From Boothiomyces macroporosus (taxonomy: Eukaryota; Chytridiomycota; Chytridiomycetes; Rhizophydiales; Terramycetaceae), in contig JADGKB010000162.1 of the NCBI GenBank assembly GCA_027604185.1, positions 1 to 23,287 on the forward strand: DNA of 23,287 nucleotides, read 5' to 3'. The notes under the pieces are model-generated. The model was not told the DNA's origin and searched no databases. It worked only from the letters and a program-made list of their open reading frames with translations. The translations under genes were made by a program, and so were the position numbers. Positions 8,349 through 16,330 of the stretch are shown here, piece after piece. Position 1 is the stretch's first letter, and the number at the start of each line of letters is the position of its first letter.

Positions 8349-10139
8349 TTATATTCTAGCAATCAGTTTTTCCATATCTTGGCCAACTAATCGGGCTCTT
8401 ACAGAAAATTCACCGATTTGTTTGATCAAAAGAACCAATTTCTTCATATCGGCTTTTACGCTTTGTAGTACTTGTTGGTTATCCCTGAACGCAATCACAA
8501 GTGTTGTGCAAATGCAAAATTGGAAAAAGGCAATCATGGGAGTGGCAATCAACGGGCTACATACACTATTTTCATTCAATACATTTTGAGACCCAGTTGC
8601 TACATCTACTACATGACAAGCAGCTTTGAAACTAGCCAGTAATATTTCTTTTGGAGAAACTTCTGGTCCACCTAGTTCAAGAGGATAAAGTGTGTCATCT
8701 TGATGGAGAATCGCTGACAAATGAAGGTATGAAAACATTGACAAAATAGTCATTTGAACAGAGTATACCTCCCTCAAAGATTTTATAGAAGGCACTATAA
8801 AAGTTTTCAGGGATTTGGCCATAACAGCTTGGCCTGGAAATGACGCGAGTATAGACAACAGTTGATCATGGAAAGCTCTTCTGGTTGCAGCATCAGTATC
8901 AAGCTTTGGCTCGTATTTTTTCAGCCTGCTAAATTTGATAATTTCCCTAAAGAATTTCAATCGCTTGATTTGTCCTTGTACCCTTTTCTTGGCATTTGGT
9001 AGGAAATAAGTAAATTTGGTAGAGTTTTCTTTACATTCATCAAAAATATCTGCATGGATTGTGTTTTCCCACACAGTGTTTTTTGCTTTTGAGGGTTCAA
9101 ATTGCCTGGAAAGATAGCTAGAGAATATTCCATGGATTTTGTTTGAATAGTCGAAAAATGTATCCAATATTGTATCGTTTACATTTATATCGGGATATAA
9201 CGTTTCATCAATGATAAAGTTGTCTCCTTTAGCGATAGCCAAGTGAGTGTCAATCGTAAATGCCATCAAGTACAGAGTATATCTCTCCGTAACATCTCGA
9301 GGGGATAAATCTCCAAACTGTATTCCCAAGGAATCGACCTGTGTTATCAAGTCATCTATAGATATTTGATGTGATTCCAATTCATGGTATTCATTTGGAT
9401 TAAATATTTTGTATTTCTTTCCAAGAATGTAAACTGCATGGAATAATTCAAAAGCCCTATCCCGGTTTCCAATCATTTCCTGTGTTGATGAATGCAGCAG
9501 CAGTGCCCTAATATCATCACATAATTCTAAATTTGTTTTATATTCGTGGATGGGTTTCATCATTGAAATATCGATATCAAACCTCTGGGCTGCTTCATAA
9601 CGCTCTTTGAATGTGGGCGGTGAATGGAACAGCAAAGGGTGATTCGAATAAAACGTGGATGCATAGCACACTGCATTTTTCAGCAGTTTCGACATTGGTT
9701 CTGGTCTGTTCATTGGAATTACCGAAAAATTATCCGCAGTGCAACAGAACCCGCAATAGTACAAGAAGGAAAGAGAAATCAAATGCGTTTCCAATTCCGA
9801 TTGTTGCAGTTCCGTAATATTAAATTTAGGTGCGGATAATTGAAATTCAAATACAAATTGGTCTGGATCAAATAGGCTTTCGTTTGAATCCACAAATCCA
9901 GGATAATCGTATTGGGTCATTTCTGGAGATACTTCCTGAACATGTTCGTCATTTGCAGAATAATCGCTAGAGTTGGTTGCCGAATGAGATAGTTCTGCAT
10001 CCTCATATCGACATGTGCTGTTCTTGCCATACATGCTTTTCTGGTAGAGAGTGCACTTGCTGCATGGGAATTTGCCATCGCATTTCACTTTCCGCTGTCG
10101 ACATACAATGCATGGATTGTTGTTTCTCTTTTGCTTCAT
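8349..10139 (-). CDS. Zn2Cys6 (Gal4-type) fungal transcription factor
   Basis: A single exon of 596 residues starts at ATG 10139. The DNA-binding domain is at the N-terminus: C10, C13, C20, C26, C29 and C43 give CxxCx6Cx5CxxCx13C, with the basic RQRKVKCDG loop, which binds two zinc ions and CGG-type half sites. The last loop before C43 is longer than usual (13 residues). An acidic, Ser-rich linker follows. The long helical middle region includes a segment near YLMAFTIDTHLAIAKGDNFIID that resembles the fungal-specific transcription factor domain. Six-cysteine factors of this type are essentially restricted to fungi and some amoebae, so this gene is the best taxonomic marker here. Target genes are unknown. 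It is one of the few long genes in the window with no intron. Confidence 0.93.
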   Translation of the reverse strand: MKQKRNNNPCIVCRQRKVKCDGKFPCSKCTLYQKSMYGKNSTCRYEDAELSHSATNSSDYSANDEHVQEVSPEMTQYDYPGFVDSNESLFDPDQFVFEFQLSAPKFNITELQQSELETHLISLSFLYYCGFCCTADNFSVIPMNRPEPMSKLLKNAVCYASTFYSNHPLLFHSPPTFKERYEAAQRFDIDISMMKPIHEYKTNLELCDDIRALLLHSSTQEMIGNRDRAFELFHAVYILGKKYKIFNPNEYHELESHQISIDDLITQVDSLGIQFGDLSPRDVTERYTLYLMAFTIDTHLAIAKGDNFIIDETLYPDINVNDTILDTFFDYSNKIHGIFSSYLSRQFEPSKAKNTVWENTIHADIFDECKENSTKFTYFLPNAKKRVQGQIKRLKFFREIIKFSRLKKYEPKLDTDAATRRAFHDQLLSILASFPGQAVMAKSLKTFIVPSIKSLREVYSVQMTILSMFSYLHLSAILHQDDTLYPLELGGPEVSPKEILLASFKAACHVVDVATGSQNVLNENSVCSPLIATPMIAFFQFCICTTLVIAFRDNQQVLQSVKADMKKLVLLIKQIGEFSVRARLVGQDMEKLIARI

Positions 10140-10336
10140 GAGTCGAATCTGAGCTGCGAGCTATTTAAATCAACGCCACATCCTTTTTGTTATCTCCACC
10201 CAATTGTAGAATCCAGCAAGGAATTAAGGAAGCGTTTTTGGGAGGCCAGTGGAACCCTAACCCTTAAATCTGATGTATTCAACGCTACGCGAAAGCCAAT
10301 CACACCTCTGAAACTACCAGACTGAATCAATGTCTT
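10140..10336. promoter_or_regulatory. Upstream region of the Zn2Cys6 gene with telobox-like repeat and CCAAT
   Basis: Roughly 200 bases separate the start of the transcription factor gene (minus strand) from the end of the GyrI-AHSA1 gene. AACCCTAACCC lies at 10253-10263, about 115 bases upstream of the start codon. A CCAAT motif lies in AAAGCCAATCAC near 10293-10304, and TATTTAAAT lies about 20 bases upstream of the ATG. An open frame on the plus strand here is unlike any protein I know and was not called. Confidence 0.4.
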
Positions 10337-11257
10337 TTATTTGAATACTTGATTGAAGCTGTCAATCATAAAGTTCCACCCATCCTTGTGTTGTCTTCCC
10401 ATTTTACAGTTTGGTAGCCCTTTGTGTTCAATCACGACAAGAGTTTCACTTCCGGAAGGAGTAAAAGTAAAGGTAACAAGACTGTCGAGCCCTTTTGTAT
10501 ACATGGACATCCATCGCATTGAAACCTTTTCCCCGTCTTTAAGCTCAACAAATTTGCCATAATGCGGATAGCGATTCCCTCCAAATTCAACACAATGGTA
10601 AAATAGCCCGCCTTCTTTGATATCAAGGAAATAGTCTTTGACAGTGTACCAAATTGACCCAGGTTTAGTGCGATCCAAGAGGGTATCATATAATACTTTT
10701 GGACTAGCTTTTACCTTTCCTTCAACCTTGATTGTAATTGTCTTTTTTAAAGGCACATAGATTTCGGTGATCAAATCTGCTTCTGGAGTAGTTTCAGGAG
10801 TATTGACATAACGTTCGATATACGAACCAGATTCTTCCACCTGTTCTTTTTCATGAGCTCGTTTCATTACATTTCCCATTTCAACTGGAAGTTGATCATA
10901 CGATCCCCGCAATACAAACTTTGCATAAAGACCGCCATCAGATTTAATCTGTACAAAGCCGTCCGGAACGTCTTTGGCTGGTTCTGTAAGTTGAACACCA
11001 GCTCTATAGATGGGTTCTGGCTTTAATTGAAACACTGTTTGTAAATATTCGGTGTTTGCAGGAAGAGGTGCAGCTTTGAAAGCCTTCCAAGTGCTTGGAG
11101 CTGTCTCCATAAACGGGCCTTTAGCTTCAATACCATAAAAGTAGAATGGATCAAGATCAACGATAGTGTACCCTGATTCAAGCATTTGTGGGAAAACAAT
11201 TTTTTGACCCAAAGCCACTTTTTTAATATTATCGAATCCGAGTGGTGTTAAATACAT
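10337..11257 (-). CDS. GyrI-like ligand-binding domain fused to AHSA1/SRPBCC domain
   Basis: An intronless frame of 306 residues starts at ATG 11257. Residues about 33-171 match the GyrI-like (AraC effector-binding) fold: FYFYGIEAKGP, STWKAF, YRAGVQLTEP, GGLYAKFVLRGSYDQLP and, at the end, SYIERYVNTPETTPEADLITEIYVPL. Residues about 174-306 match the AHSA1-type SRPBCC fold: ITIKVEGKVKASPKVLYDTLLD, EGGLFYHCVEFGGNRYPHYGKFVELKDGEKVSMRW, SLVTFTFTPSGSETLVVIEHKGLP, and the closing GWNFMIDSFNQVF. Both are small-molecule or hydrophobic-ligand binding folds best known from bacteria, where they occur as separate or AraC-linked proteins. The fusion and the lack of introns hint at transfer from bacteria, but this is inference. 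The ligand is unknown and no signal peptide or membrane segment is seen. Confidence 0.85.
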   Translation of the reverse strand: MYLTPLGFDNIKKVALGQKIVFPQMLESGYTIVDLDPFYFYGIEAKGPFMETAPSTWKAFKAAPLPANTEYLQTVFQLKPEPIYRAGVQLTEPAKDVPDGFVQIKSDGGLYAKFVLRGSYDQLPVEMGNVMKRAHEKEQVEESGSYIERYVNTPETTPEADLITEIYVPLKKTITIKVEGKVKASPKVLYDTLLDRTKPGSIWYTVKDYFLDIKEGGLFYHCVEFGGNRYPHYGKFVELKDGEKVSMRWMSMYTKGLDSLVTFTFTPSGSETLVVIEHKGLPNCKMGRQHKDGWNFMIDSFNQVFK

Positions 11258-11466
11258 GTTGATTGGAATATGGTTCCTTTAGTTCACTTTTATGTATCAG
11301 GCAAAGCCGATCCGCTCAAGGCTTGAATCGGTTTCTTTTAAGACTACCAAAGTACCTTGAAGTTACTCTGAATTACTAGTGCGAGTAAACAAATACAACA
11401 GCCTTTTTGTTTGGAATGTAACTCTAATTAGCCCGTGAAAGTCACGTGTACTGTATTCATTCCTGA
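11258..11466. other. Divergent intergenic region, no gene seen
   Basis: About 210 bases lie between the GyrI-AHSA1 gene (minus) and the small gene on the plus strand. They presumably contain both promoters. A CACGTG E-box palindrome lies in AGTCACGTGTAC around 11442-11447. Nothing else stands out. Confidence 0.3.
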
Positions 11467-11874
11467 AACTCTTCATTTTCTTTTGATGAAAATTCGAAGC
11501 AAGACTGCAAGACTCAGCAAAAGCTGAAAGAAAGGTATCCCGATTGGAATGAATATGAACTTGCAGTACCAAGAGAAACTGAGAAATGGCAATTGGAAAA
11601 CAAGCTAGGGTTTTTAAATGGTATCATTCAAGAAGGACTTGAAAATGACGTTCTAAAGCTATATGACCTACTTTCCAATGAGAATCTGGATTATATTGAG
11701 CAAGAATTAGTACTTTCATCGGATTATCTTTTAACGTATAATTGCCCCAATACTTTAATTGACAGGCTATTCATTTTCTACATTGGCCCATTTCACAAGA
11801 ATTACACTGACTTGAAAAGCTGCATCTCTTCATATCGAGGATGGGAAGATTTTAGAGAGGAGAATGATGAGTAA
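11467..11874 (+). CDS. Small unknown protein, N-terminus unresolved
   Basis: An open frame runs from just after a TGA at 11464-11466 to a stop at 11872-11874, about 135 residues, with helical, charged composition (QKLKERYPDWNEYELAVPRETEKWQ, then ENDVLKLYDLLSNENLDYIEQELVL). It looks protein-coding, but it contains no ATG near its beginning. An ATG at 11486 is in another frame and hits a stop after 13 codons. No GT donor exists in the short stretch that could shift the frame, so the start may lie across an unseen intron, a base may be missing in the assembly, or this may be a decaying gene. I do not recognise the family. Confidence 0.4.
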   Translation, partial: NSSFSFDENSKQDCKTQQKLKERYPDWNEYELAVPRETEKWQLENKLGFLNGIIQEGLENDVLKLYDLLSNENLDYIEQELVLSSDYLLTYNCPNTLIDRLFIFYIGPFHKNYTDLKSCISSYRGWEDFREENDE

Positions 11875-11971
11875 AATAGATTCATCTCACATACGAAAGG
11901 TTTAATATCTATGAGCCTAACTGGAGTCTGATCACAGTACTATCGCAGTGCTAGAATATCTTGTTTATTAA

Positions 11972-12066
11972 CAATAGAACTGGTAGTGTGGAATAGAACT
12001 GGTAGTATGGAATAGAACTGGTAGTATGGAATAGAACTGGTAGTATGGAATAGAACTCGTAGTATG
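11972..12066. repeat. Tandem repeat, five copies of a 19-bp unit
   Basis: The unit GAATAGAACTGGTAGTATG occurs at 11991-12009, 12010-12028 and 12029-12047 without change. A first copy at 11972-11990 has two changes and a last copy at 12048-12066 has one. It lies between the ends of two convergent genes, just beyond the stop of the 12106-13475 gene, probably in its 3' untranslated region. There are no spacers, so it is a minisatellite and not CRISPR-like. Confidence 0.95.
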
Positions 12067-12105
12067 TTTATTAGTGGGTTCAAACCTATAAATTATCCAT
12101 CTATA

Positions 12106-13475
12106 TTAATAGTAAAGTGGGTTCGTTCCTGCAGGGATGAAAATATCAATGAATTTGGGGATATAAGAGGACTTTTCTATAGTGTAGCAGGAATAGGAGT
12201 AGTTGAAATCCACGATGGCTACATATTCCGACAAAACATTCACAGCAACTACTCTGTTGGGGTAGATTTTTTGCAGCCTGGAGAGATGATCACAATAAAT
12301 AATTTGGGATCCATTTGGGTAGAAATCTACTGGGTGTACTATTTCACGCCCCAATATATTTACTTTAACATTTCCATCAGCAGTTATTTCTCCAACAAAG
12401 AGCATGTCAGGGTTGTATTTGAAATACAAATCTGATGGACGGGCATATACCATTTTGAATGATGGTTTTGCCCTGTCATGCACTGCCAAATAGCTACCAT
12501 CTAATACTACAATGGTTACTTGATCTGTAACTGCGTCACAGTAGCCGTCTCTTAGCTCTACACTTTCCTCACCATTACGAATTATAAATGCTTTACCAAT
12601 ACTTTCTTCTGAAATGATTCTACCGTAAATTGTAACTCCATTTGGAGTTTTATCTGAATCACATTTTCTGATAGAATCAGACGCAAGCCAATATTCACCT
12701 TCTTTTAATGAAGGCAAGTGTACCCTGAATACTTCAGTGAGCAATGTATACTTTTTTGCATGATGTTCTGGTATGCGGGCCATCCAATTCATAAAATTAC
12801 TCTTCAACTTTTCTTTCCTAGTTTCAATTTCATGCATTAGTTTCATATCAAGAGTTATTGGTAACTTTGCAGATTTGTTAATGGAAGATTCAAGGGCTAC
12901 TAAGGATGGATTTGGTGTATTTGATTGGAGAGATCTGTCAGAGTCAGAACAAATTGAAATTTCACCGTTCTCTCCACCACTAATGTTTGGCAAGTCTTTG
13001 TCACGCACTATATTTATTTCGTCCAAATCTGACTCCCCAAGAGTGCTTTCTTTAGTTGTTTCTCTGGCCGCTGGTTCGTGATCATCCTCTTCATCATGCG
13101 CTGAAACTGACTGTGATTCATCATCTTTGTTGAATATATTGCAATCTCCTTGCCTTTTGAATAGTCGTTTAGCAGGATTGTCAATTTCAGTACTCCCTAC
13201 AGTTAAACGACGAAACCTTTGCCATGAGTTAACCTGTTTTCGATATCACTATCGTTTTTCCGTTTACAACTAGAAATTGGATACTCTTTAGGATTATCCA
13301 TGTAATTTTCTTTAATGGATGCTTTTGCGAAATTTGATTCATGGTCAGAAATACTATTCGGGTAAGCTAGTACCTCTTTCGGACTTTGTATTGTACCACC
13401 AACATCCCTCTTCATTGAAATAGTGTAAGCGGTCAAGCTATGCAGGTTAGGGTTACAAAAAAATCCTCCTTCCAT
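12106..13475 (-). CDS. Unknown protein, tandem paralogue of the 14068-15425 gene (copy 1)
   Basis: Exon 1 (13475-13217) and exon 2 (13196-12106) joined across a 20-base intron (13197-13216) give 449 residues. The first ~200 are polar and probably disordered, with acidic stretches and one basic patch (AKRLFKRQ). From about residue 205 to the end, a conserved domain of roughly 245 residues aligns almost without gaps to the neighbouring copy: SLKEGEYW, GRIISEESIGK, the AKP motif in HDRAKPSFKMVYARPSDL, YNPDMLFVGEIT, KVNILG, PNGSQIIYCDHLSRLQKIY, VAIVDFNYSYSC, KFIDIFIPAGTNPLYY. It looks beta-rich. No signal peptide or membrane segment is seen. I recognise no family. ATG 13475 is the first in frame. 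The frame is open a little further upstream without an ATG, where a possible 18-base intron ends, so a 5' exon may be missing. Confidence 0.75.
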
Positions 13476-14067
13476 TTCTACAAGCCATGTGGAATGGTTG
13501 CTCTTTTGGGAACGGCACCAAGAACACAAGAACTAGAAAAAAAAGTTTACCAAAATATTGTGAAAATAGATAAAAAACACGCTATTAGAACCGCGTAGTC
13601 ATTAAACTGATTCAAGTATCTTTATTTTAAAACTTGGTTGGTGAGGTGCTTTACACTTTGCGTAACTTTGTACCTGTGGCACATTTATTCATTTGAATAA
13701 GCACCTGCTAATTCAGTATTGGTGATCTCAATGGGATAGATATGGAGCAAGTAGTGCTTCCATAGTACTATTATGAGATACTCCTATGAATTAATGAGGA
13801 ATGGGTGTATTAAAATCTTGCTTGAAAAAAAATAGTTTAATATTCTCAGTTGATAGAACAATTCATTAATTAAAAGCCTTTTATTGAAAGAATGTGTGAT
13901 TCAGATATATATGATCATTCCATCTTTATGAATATACCAAGTCTTCAATTTTTGCTACGATGTCTCGTAAAAAATTTTCGGATTCCTAAGGATATTCAGA
14001 AATTTCTCGCAAGGCTTTATAACTCTGACATTTTTAATTTGATAGTTGTTTCAATGAGATAGTTTTA
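13476..14067. other. Intergenic region between the tandem paralogues
   Basis: About 590 bases separate the end of the downstream-lying paralogue (stop at 14068) and the ATG of the other (13475). The DNA is AT-rich with many short stop-filled frames. I see no gene, RNA or repeat array. It should contain the promoter of the 12106-13475 gene and possibly a short 5' exon near 13530-13600. Confidence 0.4.
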
Positions 14068-15425
14068 TTAAAAGTAATGTGGATTTACGCCTGCGAGTAT
14101 TACACGATCAATAAACTTTGATTTATATTTCCCGGGTGCTGTACACATGTCACAAACATTACATGCGTAAGAATAATTGAAATCCATTATTGCTACATTG
14201 TCTGATAAAACAGTTAGCTCAACTACCCTTGAAGAGTAGATGTTTTGCAATTTGCAAAGGTGGTCAATGTAAAAAACTTGACAACCGTTTGGGAAAACAT
14301 CCACATCATACACCTCATCCTGACCAAAAATGTTTACTTTGAACTTTTGATCTGAAGTGATTTTTCCAACAAATACCGTATCTGGGTTGTAGTCAAAAAA
14401 CAAATCTGGGGGTCCAGCACAAACTTTTTGGTAAGCGGGTTTGGCCTTGTTATACAGAGCGAAAAAACCGTCATTACGGACTTTTACGGCTATCAATTTC
14501 GTAACTGATTCAGTATAACCAACATTCAATTCGACTCTATTGCGGCCATTGAGTAACAAATGCTTTTTACCGAAAGATCCCTCTGAAGTGATTACCCCTA
14601 AAAATACTGCGTCCTCTGGTACTTGAGATTGATTACTGGTAATGATAAAATCAGGACCAAACCAATATTCTCCCTCCTTGAGAGAATGTAAGTCTAATGT
14701 AAAGACTTCAGAAAGTTTACCAAGTTGGTTTGCAAAATGTTTTGGCAAAGCAATTTTCCAATCCAAGAAATCTTCATGAGTTTTAGTTTTATATTCTTCA
14801 ATCTTAGTCAGCAACTCTAAACTCAAAGACAAAGAATTCTCTTCTGACGTACTTGCACGAAAGGGATTGCTTAATTGTAATTTGTCTTTTGTGGAACTGA
14901 GTTGGCACTGACTTGTGTATGAATTATCGATAGTCGTCTGAACACAGTGAAAATTGTTCAAGAGTTGTGTAGGTATGCTAGAAGCAAGTTCATCTAACTT
15001 AGATTCAGGACTTACTGTTATATTTCAAAGATTTACCAAGTTCAGCTCTTTGATATTCTTGAAAAGCTAGCTCATCACTTGGGGAAACTGAGTCTATTAA
15101 GCTACCATTTGATTCATTACACTCTTCGTTGGATATGAAAGAAGTCTCCGCAAGACCCCCTTGATCCAAAATGAATCTCTGAGTCCTGAGATAAGTTTCT
15201 AAGGAGGCTACTGTTAGTTAAATTTACAACTGTTTGGAGTGACTTCATTTCTGGCTTCAAAAAACCCTTGGTTATTGGACAAAGGCACGTCTTGAATGGG
15301 TGGTGGTAAATTATCACCGTTAATGGACACATCTGCCAAACTAATTTCATAATCAGAACTACTATCAGTACTTCCGAGAAGTTCCCCAGGACCTGCTATT
15401 AGTTAAATTTACCGTCAATGTTCAT
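14068..15425 (-). CDS. Unknown protein, tandem paralogue of the 12106-13475 gene (copy 2)
   Basis: Four exons from ATG 15425 give about 433 residues: 15425-15413 (13 bases), 15395-15228, 15210-15016 and 14993-14068. Introns are 15396-15412, 15211-15227 and 14994-15015 (22 bases). The first two can be read as 17 bases, or as 20 using a second AG three bases on (15393-15412 and 15208-15227); all choices keep the frame. The N-terminal ~185 residues are acidic and disordered and share little with copy 1. Residues about 186-433 carry the shared domain: SLKEGEYWFG, GVITSEGSFGKK, AKPAYQKVCAGPPDLFFDYNPDTVFVGKIT, KVNIFG, PNGCQVFYIDHLCKLQNIY, VAIMDFNYSYAC, KFIDRVILAGVNPHYF. Copy 2 has an extra Cys-rich loop (CNVCDMC) near the end. 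Same orientation as copy 1 and about 590 bases apart, so they arose by tandem duplication followed by strong divergence. Function unknown. Confidence 0.78.
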
Positions 15426-15764
15426 TGAATTGCTTCTGGCTGAACCGTTTGAAAAGTAGGGTGCTTCGAAAACTGTGGCTATTTAATCAATTAGTTCAGG
15501 TCCCAAAACATGTGAGATTATTTCCTGTTTTAGAAATTCTATTCTAAACACAAGAAAAACGGGACCTCTCTCGACCTCTAAAAAAATAAAACTAATCAAT
15601 AATCTGTAAAAAAAATTTGAAAATTATTGAAACAATCGATATTTTTTGCTCTAGAAACTTGATTTGAACTTCACCTCTTGCATAATAATTCTTTGTGATT
15701 GTGGCGCAGGGAAAAACAGTCTTTTGCACAGGAAACAAACGTTGTCTGTACTTTGTCAAAAAAA
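15426..15764. other. Divergent intergenic region, possible 5' coding extension of copy 2
   Basis: On the minus strand the frame of copy 2 stays open for about 55 bases upstream of ATG 15425 with no ATG, bounded by ...TAAATAG, which could be a splice acceptor. An earlier non-ATG exon is therefore possible. The rest is AT-rich with A- and T-tracts around 15580-15650, likely promoter sequence. No other gene is seen. Confidence 0.35.
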
Positions 15765-15893
15765 ATGAACTTTATCAAAATTGCCTTAGTTGCTGTGTCT
15801 GTAGTATTGGCGTCGAATGTCCCGGTTGGGCCAGAAGAGGTTGTACCAGTTTCATTACGTGATATTGACAATGGTAAAGCTCAAACAGAATAA
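15765..15893 (+). CDS. Possible short secreted peptide (42 residues)
   Basis: ATG 15765 follows an A-run (AAAAAATG) and opens 42 codons. Residues 1-17 have the shape of a signal peptide: MNFIKIALVAVSVVLAS, with one lysine, a hydrophobic core and a small-residue cleavage site around A16/S17. The remaining 25 residues are acidic and Pro/Val-rich. The product could be a secreted peptide or the N-terminus of a longer protein, although splicing at the GTAAAG near 15872 leads quickly to a stop. It could also be chance. No family recognised. Confidence 0.35.
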   Translation: MNFIKIALVAVSVVLASNVPVGPEEVVPVSLRDIDNGKAQTE

Positions 15894-16330
15894 GATTAAT
15901 TGTCTCATTCGTACTACTGAATGCATCAATAAATTGTCGTGTATTTGCAAAACATTGTGTTTCTATTAGTGAAGTCTAAAGTATTAGTCGAATTGAGTAT
16001 TTCGGAAAGTCCGTCAATCAAATAAGAAAGAGTGATAAAAATAAGGCTAATTTCAAAATATTGCACAATCTGTTTATCCAAGGTTCAGTAATTCATTTAC
16101 TCAGTTTTCTTCAGTATGAATTAGAAGAATTGATATAGAATAAGGTTACTTATTTCATTAATAGAGTGATCAAAATAATTTTTTGTGTTTGGAGGAACCG
16201 ACCACGCATCCCACCTGACGTCTGTGTCCATTTTTACCATCTTGGGACAAAGTACCCCTGTGATAGCTCTTTTTGGTAGCTCAACCAAAAACTTTGTGTT
16301 CAAAAGCGCAAAGTAATTTCCTTCCTCCTT
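15894..16330. other. Upstream region of the ABC transporter
   Basis: About 437 bases. An 83-codon open frame on the minus strand (16121-16372) begins with GTG and overlaps the ABC exon 1, so I treat it as antisense to coding sequence. TGACGTCT, close to a CRE-type bZIP site, lies near 16215. In the ABC frame the DNA is open back to a TAG near 16276, so a few more N-terminal residues by an upstream exon cannot be excluded. Confidence 0.4.

Noticed and set aside
10131..10325. Plus-strand open frame between the Zn2Cys6 and GyrI-AHSA1 genes
   Set aside because: No ATG of its own at the start, no protein-like composition, and it contains the promoter motifs of the Zn2Cys6 gene.
11972..12066. Regular short repeats as a CRISPR-like array
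   Set aside because: Units are head to tail with no spacers, and the host is eukaryotic.
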